Below, one piece after another: positions 18,045 through 25,639 of a DNA stretch of 32,373 nt. The notes beneath the pieces were generated by a model, which was given only the letters and a program-made list of their open reading frames with translations, searched no databases and was not told the origin of the DNA. Source of the DNA: Phocaeicola faecalis (GTDB lineage: Bacteria > Bacteroidota > Bacteroidia > Bacteroidales > Bacteroidaceae); assembly GCF_021730445.1 (NCBI RefSeq), contig NZ_JADNRM010000026.1, positions 1 through 32,373 on the forward strand. The letters are read 5' to 3'. How positions within the stretch are numbered: position 1 is the stretch's first letter; the number at the start of each line of letters is the position of its first letter. The translations under genes were made by a program, and so were the position numbers.

Positions 18045-18994
18045 TGGAGAGAAATATGAATCTTTTCGTTCTGTTCTTTCCACTTGTCCACTTGGAATCC
18101 GCCTGTGGTTCCTTCTTCCAGTAAGATTCCGTCCATGCTTAGTGTGAGGGTTGTTTTGGTTCCTGCAGCAAGTTGTGTGGTCAGCTTTTGCCGGTAGCTT
18201 TTAATGGTACCGTTCTTCAGTTGAACGAAGATTTGGAATAATGGGGCCGGTTGGGATGGAAATACAGAAACGAACTCTTTACTCCATTCTTTCCTGTCTG
18301 TGCTGGGGCTTATGCCGAAGCGTATGGTTCGAGGAGTTCCCTCCGGTTGGGCGCTATAATAATTAAGGTTACTATAAATATTTCCGATATAGACCCACAT
18401 AGAATCGATGGCGGTGCTGAAAGCATTGCCGTTGGTCTCGGTCACCACTACTCCGAGTGCAGCCGTGGCACGTATCAGATGCGCTTGCATATCCTCTTGG
18501 CCGATATTGATGTTTTGTGTGCCGAATACAAGGTCGTGTGCAGGATAGTAAACCGTATCGACCGGTACTTTCCTCAGTCCCAAGGAGGTTCCCTGCAATT
18601 CTTCTCCGATGATTAACTGAGGGTCACTGAGAGCTGCATCGTTGGTATTGAAAAACTTAGGATATCCCCAATAAATCAGATTGTATGTCCCGACGGGAAG
18701 TCTTAGCGGTGCATTCTTTGATTTGCCTATTCCGGCTTCGATATTGTAATAAGCCGGTATGGGTGTTTGTAAACCGGTTTTTGTGTAATTTCCCACATAT
18801 ACGCTACCGTCCGGTTGGCAGGGGAGCACTTCCAGCGGCCCGTCATAAGGGTCGGTGGTGTTTTGTTGCAGTGTGGCATACAGTTTCGGAGTGACCAAAT
18901 CCTCCGGTTGGGCGTGGCTGTTACAATCTTCATCCTTTCCACACGAGGCCAGTAACGCCAATAAGGGTAAAAATAAAAACTTTCTCATATACAT
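18041..18994 (-). CDS. Predicted Mfa2/FimB-like fimbrial-type lipoprotein
   Basis: This 317-residue protein has a lipoprotein signal with cysteine C18 (LLALLASC), suggesting outer-membrane attachment. The rest is beta-rich, with [14 protein letters not shown] in the first third and repeated threonine-rich strands. This resembles Bacteroidales fimbrial anchor (Mfa2/FimB-like) lipoproteins with two transthyretin-like domains. Such proteins anchor or limit the length of fimbriae, but no fimbrillin gene is in the window, so the role here is tentative. A second start two codons later (18988) is equally possible. Its stop overlaps that of lolD by 4 nt in tail-to-tail arrangement. Confidence 0.6.
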   Translation of the reverse strand: MYMRKFLFLPLLALLASCGKDEDCNSHAQPEDLVTPKLYATLQQNTTDPYDGPLEVLPCQPDGSVYVGNYTKTGLQTPIPAYYNIEAGIGKSKNAPLRLPVGTYNLIYWGYPKFFNTNDAALSDPQLIIGEELQGTSLGLRKVPVDTVYYPAHDLVFGTQNINIGQEDMQAHLIRATAALGVVVTETNGNAFSTAIDSMWVYIGNIYSNLNYYSAQPEGTPRTIRFGISPSTDRKEWSKEFVSVFPSQPAPLFQIFVQLKNGTIKSYRQKLTTQLAAGTKTTLTLSMDGILLEEGTTGGFQVDKWKEQNEKIHISLH

Positions 18995-19064
18995 CTAGGG
19001 TTTAGGTTTAATTAATCCCTATAACAAGATGCAAATGAGAAAGTTTGAATGTAGGAGGAGAAAG

Positions 19065-19295
19065 TTATCCTTCCACTTCCTCCGGAAAACTGGTTTTCAA
19101 AACTTCCAGTGCCCGTTCGTAATCCTTTTCAAAGACCAGAACTTGTATACCCAATCCCGGAATATAGGAAGCTATCACTTGGGCGGACAATTCTCCCTGA
19201 AGCATAGACTCTATTCCTTCGTTTTTCAAGAGGTCTTGCAACATGTGCGCTTGCACATTGTTGTAAAAAGTAGTCAGAATAACTGTTTTCATCAT
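19065..19295 (-). CDS. DUF2007 family small protein
   Basis: This 76-residue soluble protein matches the DUF2007 (putative signal-transducing) family. It has an initial strand with TVILTTFYNNVQAHMLQDLL, a GIESMLQGE segment, then GLGIQVLVFEKDYERALEVL. Family members resemble a small ferredoxin-like fold also found fused to PII-like or zinc-ribbon domains; no firm function is known. It sits 36 nt downstream of the YqhD-type dehydrogenase on the same strand and is probably co-transcribed with it. Confidence 0.85.
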   Translation of the reverse strand: MMKTVILTTFYNNVQAHMLQDLLKNEGIESMLQGELSAQVIASYIPGLGIQVLVFEKDYERALEVLKTSFPEEVEG

Positions 19296-19331
19296 TTGTT
19301 TCCTCCTAATATTAAATGTTTTTTGGAAATA

Positions 19332-20474
19332 TTACTTGCAATTCTGCAGAATCCGGCGAGCTACTTCTCCTGTCACATCACCGTCTTCGCCGAATGCAGC
19401 ACCCCGTTCATCAAAGCGGCGTGCAATTTCTTCGATAGTGTCGTCACCGATTCCGGCTTCGCTCAGGCGGGTTTTCAAGCCCAGACTCTTGAAGAATTCT
19501 TCGGTCTTGTCGATGGTGAGTGCGATGCGTGCGCTCGGCACACCGGAAGTTACACCCCAGATGCGTTCTCCGTATTGTAGTATCTTATCCCGTTTTTTAT
19601 CCGCAAGTGTGCGGAGTATTCCGGTGAACACGATAGCAAGGGTCTGCCCGTGAGTCATGCCGTGCAGCGCGGTCAGTTCGTGGCCAATCATGTGGGTAGC
19701 CCAGTCTTGGGATACACCCATGGCGATGAAACCGTTTAATGCCATGGTAGCCGACATCATGAATTCACTCATCAAGTGATAATCCTGTTTATTCTCTTTG
19801 ATGAGGGGAGCTATCTGTACGATGGTTCTCAGAATGCTTTCGCTCCAGCGGTCCATCAGATATGATTCATTGCTTTTCGTCATATATTGTTCCATGACGT
19901 GGACAAAAGTGTCAGCCAGTCCACAGGCAATCTGGAAATCGGGAAGAGAGAAAGTGACAGTCGGGTCAAGAATGGAAAAGACGGGGTAGTTTGCATAAAA
20001 AGGATACTTCTCATGAGTCTCCCGGCGTGAAATCACGGCTCCGTTGTTCATCTCCGAGCCGGTGGCAGGGATGGTCAGCACAGTTCCCAATGGGATAGTC
20101 ACCTGTGAGCTTCCTTTTTTCACCAACTCCCAGGCATCTCCTTCGTATGGGATACCGGCGGAAATCAGTTTAGTGCCGTCAATGACCGAACCGCCACCTA
20201 CGGCAAGCAGGAAATCTATTTTCTTCTCTTTGCCTATGGCGATTGCTTTTTTCAGTGTGTCTATGTCAGGATTGGCTTCAATTCCCCAAAATTCGATATA
20301 GTCACGTCCTTCGAGTGCTTGGGTCACTTGTTCGTAAACTCCGTTTGTTTTGACACTTCCTCCTCCAAAGGTTATCATAATACGCTTGTCGGCAGGAATC
20401 TGCTGAGCCAGTTGGTTAATCATACCTTCACCGAAAATGAGTCGGGTAGGGTTGTAAAAAATGAAATTATTCAT
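19332..20474 (-). CDS. yqhD: Iron-containing alcohol dehydrogenase, YqhD type
   Basis: This 380-residue enzyme belongs to the iron-containing alcohol dehydrogenase superfamily. The dinucleotide motif GGGSVIDGTKL is at 93-103. The metal ligands appear to be D188 and H192 in GLADTFVHVMEQY, with H261 and H275 in ATHMIGHELTALHGMTHGQ. These motifs and the spacing match YqhD, an NADPH-dependent enzyme that reduces a wide range of toxic aldehydes. A butanol dehydrogenase label is the main alternative. The DUF2007 gene follows closely; cvfB is divergent on the other side. Confidence 0.9.
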   Translation of the reverse strand: MNNFIFYNPTRLIFGEGMINQLAQQIPADKRIMITFGGGSVKTNGVYEQVTQALEGRDYIEFWGIEANPDIDTLKKAIAIGKEKKIDFLLAVGGGSVIDGTKLISAGIPYEGDAWELVKKGSSQVTIPLGTVLTIPATGSEMNNGAVISRRETHEKYPFYANYPVFSILDPTVTFSLPDFQIACGLADTFVHVMEQYMTKSNESYLMDRWSESILRTIVQIAPLIKENKQDYHLMSEFMMSATMALNGFIAMGVSQDWATHMIGHELTALHGMTHGQTLAIVFTGILRTLADKKRDKILQYGERIWGVTSGVPSARIALTIDKTEEFFKSLGLKTRLSEAGIGDDTIEEIARRFDERGAAFGEDGDVTGEVARRILQNCK

Positions 20475-20526
20475 AATCTTTATAGGGTTTTCTATTATTT
20501 AGAACGTAAAGATAGGGGTTTTTCTT

Positions 20527-20534
20527 TATCTTTG
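20527..20534 (+). promoter_or_regulatory. Putative -7 box of the CvfB-like gene
   Basis: TATCTTTG is an exact TAnnTTTG match 17 nt before the start codon at 20551. No clear TTTG lies at the expected -33 position (about 20503-20506). Confidence 0.55.
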
Positions 20535-20550
20535 ATAAAAATTTTAGCTA

Positions 20551-21384
20551 ATGAACGTAAAACTCGGAAAATACAATCAATTAAAGGTTGTGAAAGAAGT
20601 AGACTTTGGAGTCTATCTGGATGGAGACGATGATGGAGAAATACTGTTGCCGGCCCGTTACGTGCCCGACGGTTGCAAACCGGATGACGTGCTCAATGTA
20701 TTTATCTATTTGGATAACGAAGAGAGATTAATAGCCACTACCCTGCAACCGTTGGTTCAGGTAGGTGAGTTTGCCTGTCTGGAGGTGGCATGGGTCAATG
20801 AATTTGGAGCGTTCCTCAATTGGGGACTGATGAAGGACTTGTTTGTACCTTTCCGTGAACAGAAAATGAAGATGCAGCAAGGACGTAAGTATGTAGTACA
20901 TGCGCATATAGATGAAGACAGCTATCGCATTGTCGGCTCCGCCAAGGTAGAGCGTTACTTGTCCAAAGAGCATCCTGACTATCAACAGGGACAGGAAGTG
21001 AACATCTTGATATGGCAGAAAACCGATTTGGGCTTTAAAGCGATTGTCGAGAACAAGTTCAGCGGATTGCTTTATCAGAATGAGATATTCCAGCCCGTCG
21101 AAACAGGCATGCAGCTCCGGGCCTATGTGAAACAGGTGCGTGAAGACGGCAAGATAGACTTGGCGTTGCAGCAGGACGGTGTGAAGAAGGTGGAAGATTT
21201 TTCGGGAGTCTTGTTGGAATACATTAAAGGCAAGGACGGTTTCACTCCGTTGAATGACAAAAGTGCGGCAGAGGAAATCTATAGCGCTTTTGGTGTGAGC
21301 AAGAAGACATTCAAAAAAGCGGTTGGCGATTTGTATAAAAAACGTTTGATAGTGCTGGAAGAAGGAGGAATCCGTCTTGCCTGA
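20551..21384 (+). CDS. CvfB/YitL-like S1-domain RNA-binding protein
   Basis: This 277-residue protein begins with KLGKYNQLKVVKEVDFGVYLDGD, typical of the CvfB/YitL family. It contains several S1-like OB folds (about 1-65, 70-135, 145-215) and a C-terminal winged helix (about 240-277, AAEEIYSAFGVSKKTFKKAVGDLYKKRLI). The Firmicute homologue CvfB binds RNA and affects virulence gene expression; the role in Bacteroidota is not worked out. The gene is monocistronic: it is followed by a small hairpin at 21446-21464, which lies inside the next promoter. Confidence 0.88.
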   Translation: MNVKLGKYNQLKVVKEVDFGVYLDGDDDGEILLPARYVPDGCKPDDVLNVFIYLDNEERLIATTLQPLVQVGEFACLEVAWVNEFGAFLNWGLMKDLFVPFREQKMKMQQGRKYVVHAHIDEDSYRIVGSAKVERYLSKEHPDYQQGQEVNILIWQKTDLGFKAIVENKFSGLLYQNEIFQPVETGMQLRAYVKQVREDGKIDLALQQDGVKKVEDFSGVLLEYIKGKDGFTPLNDKSAAEEIYSAFGVSKKTFKKAVGDLYKKRLIVLEEGGIRLA

Positions 21385-21440
21385 CGGGAACTTTCCCTAT
21401 CAAGTATAGGAAAACCCCTATGAATAAATGGGGAGTTTCA

Positions 21441-21472
21441 ATTGTGGGGGAAAGAGATTTCCCCTATTTTTG
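21441..21472 (+). promoter_or_regulatory. Promoter of the basic secreted protein, with a hairpin in its spacer
   Basis: ATTG (21441-21444), a 20-nt spacer and TATTTTTG (21465-21472) form a good Bacteroidota promoter for the gene at 21503. The spacer holds gggggaaa-gaga-tttcccc, a short stable stem directly followed by TATTTTTG. The same bases may therefore also act as the terminator of the upstream gene. Confidence 0.65.
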
Positions 21473-21502
21473 TGCCATAAGAACTAACAAACTAAAAACA
21501 GT

Positions 21503-22366
21503 ATGATTATGAAGAAGTGGACTACACTATGGATAATGGTTATGATGCTGGGCCTGTCGGTTCCGGCAATGGGAGCGATGAGCATCAGCAAGATGAGACA
21601 GAATACACGTTTCCTTACCGACCGTATGGCATACGAGTTGAAACTCAGCCCCCAACAGTATGATGATGTATACGAAGTGAATTATGACTTTATCAACAAT
21701 GTCCGTTATCTGATGGATGATGTGGTAAGAGGATATGACTATGCTTTGGAGCGCTATTACGATTTTCTTGATGTCCGCAATGACGACCTTCGCTGGATAC
21801 TTTCCGGTTCGCAGTATCGTCGTTTCCTGAAAGCGGAACATTTCTACCGTCCTATTTATGCGCAAAACAATAAATGGCAGTTCCGTATCTATATGGTTTA
21901 CAGTAACGTCAACTTTTTCTATTTCGGAAAACCGCATCATTATGCTTCATATTGCGGCGGTCATTATCGTACTCATTTTAATAACGTCAGTTATTACCGC
22001 ACCCATTTCCATAATCGGTATCGCCACGATATCTACGATGGACATTATCGCATCCGTCATGACAAGGTGACTTATGACAATCATCGCCGCCGTGACTTTC
22101 AGGTAAACGCCCGTCCGCCGAAGAAAGACAATCATCGTCCCACACCGCCTCAGGCACGGCCGGACAGAAGACCGGGAAAGGACAACAATTATAAGCACGA
22201 AGAGCGTCCTTCACGCCGTGAATATAATTCCCGTCCTGATAAAGACCGTCGTGACAGCAGGCGTTCCGTCTCTCCGAAAAGAGATTCAAAGAAAGAGGAT
22301 AAAAGGAATGACAAAAAATCGAATCCATCCAGAGGAAGAAGCGCAACGCATACCCGCACGGTGTAA
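21503..22366 (+). CDS. Secreted basic protein, Arg/His/Tyr-rich, function unknown
   Basis: This protein has 287 residues (285 if the second ATG at 21509 is used). A signal peptide ends near residue 24 (VPAMGA). A folded helical part of about 100 residues follows, with KLSPQQYDDVYEVNYDF, reminiscent of the LTxxQ/Spy-CpxP helical pattern. After residue 130 it turns into a Tyr/His-rich stretch (HHYASYCGGHYRTHF). From about 195 it is a disordered, strongly basic Arg/Lys/Pro/Asp tail. The charge suggests binding to an acidic partner such as polysaccharide, LPS, nucleic acid or metal ions. It precedes the ECF sigma operon but is separated from it by a strong terminator. I do not recognise a named family. 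Confidence 0.8.
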   Translation: MIMKKWTTLWIMVMMLGLSVPAMGAMSISKMRQNTRFLTDRMAYELKLSPQQYDDVYEVNYDFINNVRYLMDDVVRGYDYALERYYDFLDVRNDDLRWILSGSQYRRFLKAEHFYRPIYAQNNKWQFRIYMVYSNVNFFYFGKPHHYASYCGGHYRTHFNNVSYYRTHFHNRYRHDIYDGHYRIRHDKVTYDNHRRRDFQVNARPPKKDNHRPTPPQARPDRRPGKDNNYKHEERPSRREYNSRPDKDRRDSRRSVSPKRDSKKEDKRNDKKSNPSRGRSATHTRTV

Positions 22367-22394
22367 TTTAATGGCTATGATATAAAAAGCAGAA

Positions 22395-22447
22395 ACGGGC
22401 AAACTTCGGTTTTAATATACCACAACCGGAGTTTGCCTGTTTTTTTG
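22395..22447 (+). terminator. Intrinsic terminator after the basic secreted protein
   Basis: A 17-bp stem pairs acgggcaaacttcggtt (22395-22411) with aaccggagtttgcctgt, with G-U pairs, followed by seven T. It separates this gene from the sigma-factor operon. Confidence 0.9.
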
Positions 22448-22504
22448 TAATTTGCATTCGACCGGCAACGTTTTCTCACGTATCATATAATAAACGAACA
22501 TAGC

Positions 22505-23071
22505 ATGATGAATCAAGAACAGATAGAGGAACTTATTGACCGTAGCAGACAGAACGATATGATTGCTTTCGCTCAGTTGGTTTCTGAATTTCAGACGATG
22601 GTGTTCAGACTGGCTTTTCGTTTGCTTTGCAATGAGGACGAAACGAGGGATATGGTGCAGGAAACATTCTTGAAAGTCTGGCTCTCGTTGGACAAGTATG
22701 ACGGAAGATGCCGGTTTACTACCTGGATGTACAAGATAACCTGTAATACATGCTATGACCGCTTGCGGGTACTGCAACGTTCGCCTTCGGCTTTCTCATC
22801 CGATTTCGTTTCGGCGAATGAGAATTGGAAGTCGGAAGAAAATATAGAAGAAGCTTTGGCCAATAAGGAATTGCAGGATTTGATTCTCCGTTTCACCGGA
22901 GATTTGCCTCCCAAACAGAAATTGGTGTTTACATTGCGTGACGTTGAAGAACTGGATGTCGCAGAAGTAATAAGCATCACCGGAATGACTGCCGAGCAGA
23001 TAAAGCATAATCTTTATCAGGCACGAAAACAAATAAGAGCTAAAATCCATCAAATAGAAACAGACTTATGA
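22505..23071 (+). CDS. ECF-type RNA polymerase sigma factor
   Basis: This 188-residue protein (187 from the second ATG at 22508) has sigma region 2 at about 25-90 (VFRLAFRLLCNEDETRDMVQETFLKVW) and region 4 at about 125-185 (LPPKQKLVFTLRDVEELDVAEVISITGMTAEQIKHNLYQARKQIR). Its start codon follows the upstream terminator by about 60 nt. Its stop codon overlaps the start of the next gene in ATGA, which signals translational coupling. In this arrangement the next protein may be its anti-sigma factor. Target promoters are unknown. It is not of the SusC/D-linked FecI type, since no FecR or TonB gene is nearby. Confidence 0.93.
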   Translation: MMNQEQIEELIDRSRQNDMIAFAQLVSEFQTMVFRLAFRLLCNEDETRDMVQETFLKVWLSLDKYDGRCRFTTWMYKITCNTCYDRLRVLQRSPSAFSSDFVSANENWKSEENIEEALANKELQDLILRFTGDLPPKQKLVFTLRDVEELDVAEVISITGMTAEQIKHNLYQARKQIRAKIHQIETDL

Positions 23072-23493
23072 AACAAGAGGAAAACGAACGATATGAACAA
23101 TGGCTGCAACAGGTGAGGAAAACTCAACCGATACTGACAAGGCCTGATGACTTGACCCGGGATATTCTTCAGAAAGTGGCCCGGACTCCCCGAAAAAGAA
23201 AGGAGCGCAGAAAGTTCATGACTTGGGCTTCGGCCATAGCTGCCGGTTTCTTGCTTTGCTTTACGGTGTATGAGACTTTTTTCTATTCCGTATCTTTCCA
23301 TGCAGATACCCGGAATGCCCCATTAAATGTTTCTTCCTTGCCCTCCTGTCTACCAGAATGGTCGGCAAGTTGCACTGCAGAAATGACAATAAAAGAAAAG
23401 GGCGCCCGACTGTCCGAAATGTGGAGAGCACGGAAGACTAAACAACACGAGCAGAAACGCTTGATACATCAATTGGTGAGTAACAACCATTAA
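23068..23493 (+). CDS. Single-pass membrane protein, candidate anti-sigma factor
   Basis: This 141-residue protein has a charged cytoplasmic N-terminus (1-50), a basic cluster RKRKERRK, one membrane helix (about 53-70) and a short outer segment that ends in a basic coiled region. The 4-nt overlap with the sigma factor gene and the one-membrane-helix layout fit an anti-sigma factor. However, there is no recognisable HxxxCxxC zinc motif and no FecR domain, so this is an inference from context. The third gene begins 12 nt later. Confidence 0.75.
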   Translation: MKQEENERYEQWLQQVRKTQPILTRPDDLTRDILQKVARTPRKRKERRKFMTWASAIAAGFLLCFTVYETFFYSVSFHADTRNAPLNVSSLPSCLPEWSASCTAEMTIKEKGARLSEMWRARKTKQHEQKRLIHQLVSNNH

Positions 23494-23505
23494 AATGAAT
23501 GTGAT

Positions 23506-24573
23506 ATGAAAAAGAGAATGAATATAATAATGGCAGTCCTGCTGATGATACTGGCATCATGTTCCACTGATTATCAAATGGTGACGCGCGTCCACAAAGA
23601 CGGAACGGTGGATAGGGAAGTATGGGCACTGGCCGATTCTGCTTTCCTGGCCGGAAACGAAACGCATCATCCTTTCCTGTTCCGCTTGGGAAAAGACTGG
23701 GAGGTGGAGGAGTTGGATTCATGTATCGAAACGGACTTCTTTGGAGAAAACGGAAAACTGAACCTCAAGGCACACAAAGTGCTGGATGGTGTGGAAGGTC
23801 TGGATTTTTTCTCGGCAAGGGAAGACTGGATGTGCCCACTGGCGGTTCCCAAGGAAAAACTGGAAAAGCATTTTCGTTGGTTTTATACTTACTATACTTA
23901 TACCTGTGATTTTCAGGAGATAAAAGATAAAGGACCTATACCGATGGATAAGTATCTGAATAGAGCCGAGCAGCTTTTTTTGCTGCAGGGGAAAGCGGAT
24001 GGTTATGCAGGTATGAACGGAGTGGAACTGATAAACAGTTTGGAAGATGCGGAGCAGCGTTTCCTTGAATGGTACTATCATACCCAGTTTGAAATGAGCT
24101 ATGAAATAGTAGAACATTTCCTGAAAAAGACCCCGACCGATTTATCCTATTTGCCGAGACTGGAGAAGGATAAGGAGGAAGTCTTCAGTGCTGACGGAAA
24201 CAGGAAGAAAGAAATAGAATGTCCGCCGGAGTATGTATGCGGTTTGTTGGACAAAAGGTATCAAACTGCCGTTTTCGGCAACTTATATAAAGACTATGCC
24301 CGGCAGATGGAGCAATTATTTGAAGAGAAAAGCATCGCTACACAATTATTTGAATATCAGATAAAGTTTGAATTATCCATGCCGGGAGAATTGCTCTCTT
24401 CCAATGCTGTATCGGCGCAAGATGGAATGTTGGTTTGGAAAGTGGATGCCTATCGGGTTCTGACAGATAATTACCGGTTACAGGCTGAGTCACGGGTAAT
24501 GAATATATGGGCTTTTGTGCTGACCGGGCTTCTGTTTGCAGTTGCACTAATCTTGTTCATACCAACCCGATGA
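23506..24573 (+). CDS. Predicted lipoprotein with C-terminal membrane helix, third gene of sigma operon
   Basis: This 355-residue protein has a lipoprotein signal with C19 (ILASCS). Its early segment (MVTRVHKDGTVDREVWALADS) resembles the start of uncharacterised Bacteroidales lipoproteins. The rest is acidic and rich in aromatic residues. It has a clear membrane helix at the extreme C-terminus (about 331-352) followed only by PTR. Having both a lipid anchor and a C-terminal helix is unusual and would put both ends in the membrane. It lies 12 nt downstream of the candidate anti-sigma gene and may be the stress sensor or an output of this sigma system. No known function. Confidence 0.78.
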   Translation: MKKRMNIIMAVLLMILASCSTDYQMVTRVHKDGTVDREVWALADSAFLAGNETHHPFLFRLGKDWEVEELDSCIETDFFGENGKLNLKAHKVLDGVEGLDFFSAREDWMCPLAVPKEKLEKHFRWFYTYYTYTCDFQEIKDKGPIPMDKYLNRAEQLFLLQGKADGYAGMNGVELINSLEDAEQRFLEWYYHTQFEMSYEIVEHFLKKTPTDLSYLPRLEKDKEEVFSADGNRKKEIECPPEYVCGLLDKRYQTAVFGNLYKDYARQMEQLFEEKSIATQLFEYQIKFELSMPGELLSSNAVSAQDGMLVWKVDAYRVLTDNYRLQAESRVMNIWAFVLTGLLFAVALILFIPTR

Positions 24574-24582
24574 ATTGGATAC

Positions 24583-24682
24583 ATATATACGTGCAGGCTT
24601 ATGCGTATATACATGTAGCCCGATGCGTACGTACGTGTAGGCTTGTGCCACCGTATGTGTAGGCTTGTGCCGCCGTATGTGT
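24583..24682. repeat. 22-bp tandem repeat array, about 4.5 copies
   Basis: Units start at 24583, 24605, 24627 and 24649, with a half unit at 24671. Each unit ends in a variant of gtgtaggcttgtgc. The third and fourth copies are nearly identical and the outer ones are diverged. The array begins 10 nt after the stop codon of the lipoprotein gene. It does not look like CRISPR: there are no unique spacers between the units. Confidence 0.85.
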
Positions 24683-24765
24683 AAAAAGACCTTGGTGTTT
24701 TCAAAAAAGCTCGGTATGTTTTTAAAAAACTTCAGCATCTTTTTAAAAAAGCTCGGTATGTTTTT
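24683..24765. repeat. 21-bp tandem repeats with A-tract and T-tract ends
   Basis: Three 21-bp units (24703, 24724 and 24745) each have six A, a 10-base core and five T. The first and third cores are identical (gctcggtatg); the middle one is cttcagcatc. A partial 20-nt unit precedes them at 24683. The array directly abuts the 22-bp array. A/T ends alternate, so neighbouring units could fold against each other. Confidence 0.85.
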
Positions 24766-24876
24766 AGTGTAGGGACAATATTCAATCCCCTCACCAAGTC
24801 GGTCATTCCTTCCTGTCCGTTCATCCTTACATTTCAATTAAAACGTGCAGATAATCAGACGGTTAAGAATGACGGC

Positions 24877-24988
24877 ACATCCCCTCATCCTCCCTTCAGC
24901 CGCGCTAGCCAAGCCCCTTCAAAGTCTGCCTTCAGCAATGTCCTTCTTTGACGAATGAAGGGAGGCTGAAGGGGTGATGAAGGGGTGT
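24877..24988. repeat. Long imperfect inverted repeat
   Basis: The C/T-rich arm at 24877-24901 (acatcccctcatcctccctt...) is complementary to the G/A-rich arm at 24964-24988 with a few mismatches, enclosing about 62 nt. It could form a long stem-loop or be the ends of a small lost element. The stretch 24574-25639 holds no intact gene. Besides the repeats it contains the promoter cassette at 25046 and the IS4-type element at 25228. Confidence 0.7.
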
Positions 24989-25045
24989 CCATTCACTACC
25001 GGAAGCCCCATCAACAAGGTGTTTCAACGACTAATGAAAGGAGAG

Positions 25046-25227
25046 AGGAAGAAACTGTCCGACTGATATGGGAACGTTATAATAATATAAAGAACAACAG
25101 AAAACTTCTTTGCACGCAAATGATAACAATGTTCTGATAATCTGCAAAAAGAACAATTCATTAAAGTTCCTAAAACTTTGATATAGCGAAACTTTTTATT
25201 TACTTTGCAACAATATATATAAAGTAT
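25046..25227 (+). repeat. Promoter cassette, copy 1 (second copy at 28914)
   Basis: These 182 bp match 28914-29097 with 10 substitutions and one 2-nt indel. Bases 25146-25207 are identical in both. That block contains a Bacteroidota promoter: TTTG at 25177-25180, 19 nt, then TTACTTTG at 25200-25207. An inverted repeat, aaagtt (25163-25168) and aacttt (25174-25179), overlaps the -33 box. Both copies begin with an in-frame tail encoding RKKLSD and a stop. Here the downstream side is interrupted right after aaagtat by the IS4-type element. Confidence 0.85.
25177..25207 (+). promoter_or_regulatory. Promoter within cassette copy 1
   Basis: TTTG, a 19-nt spacer and TTACTTTG fit the Bacteroidota pattern. 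It points toward the propeller lipoproteins but is now separated from them by the 389-bp element. The overlapping inverted repeat at 25163-25179 is a candidate operator. Confidence 0.65.
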
Positions 25228-25616
25228 CATTAGTGTCCCGTTAAAATCTGGACGAATTAAATATTAATCAAATAACCCCGGAAAAAAAGGGAGCAAATTG
25301 CTCTTTGACATTATTGAAATTAGTCTTATTGAACACTCTTGTAAAGGCGTTTTATCCTGCATCAGAGAGTATATTCTTCGGTAATCTGCGTTCTCATTTG
25401 CATACCTTACATTCTTGTCTACGAGTCGTCTAAACTTATTGTTGTTCAAAAACTCTACAAATTGAGCGAAAACGTATTTGTCTTGATTCATTTGAAGGCA
25501 TTTAATATGGCTACAAAGATATGAATTCAAATCGTCGCGCTTTTAAAATAAGGTATAGTTGACTGTATTTCAATTATTTCAAAGAACTATTTATCCACTT
25601 TAACGAGACAGTAATG
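25228..25616. mobile_element. Internally deleted IS4-type element with both terminal inverted repeats
   Basis: The left end CATTAGTGTCCCGTTAAA (25228-25245) is the inverted match of the right end at 25599-25616, with two mismatches. If the flanking aaagta/tacttt bases belong to it, the repeat is longer. Inside is a fused remnant of an IS4-type transposase on the minus strand. At 389 bp it is about a quarter of a full element, so it is non-autonomous and MITE-like. No clear target-site duplication is visible. Confidence 0.75.
25264..25491 (-). pseudogene. IS4-type transposase remnant (start and end fused)
   Basis: The 75-residue reading from ATG 25491 begins MNQDKYVFAQFVEFLNNNKF, the hallmark N-terminus of Bacteroidota IS4-type transposases that carry a DUF4372 region. 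It passes into a short ANENADYRR stretch (usually SKANENRDYR, over 100 residues in) and ends in LLPFFPGLFD, the normal C-terminal end. The whole catalytic DDE core is missing. The frame stays open across both deletion joints. It cannot be an active transposase. Confidence 0.75.
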
Positions 25617-25639
25617 TACTTTCAATAAAAAATGATATT

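Noticed and set aside
24583..24765. Possible CRISPR array
   Set aside because: Units are directly adjacent without unique spacers, and no cas genes are in the window.
24471..24837. Small minus-strand open frames running through the tandem repeats
   Set aside because: Their repetitive Tyr/Arg/His composition comes from the 22-bp repeat; no initiation signals or homology.
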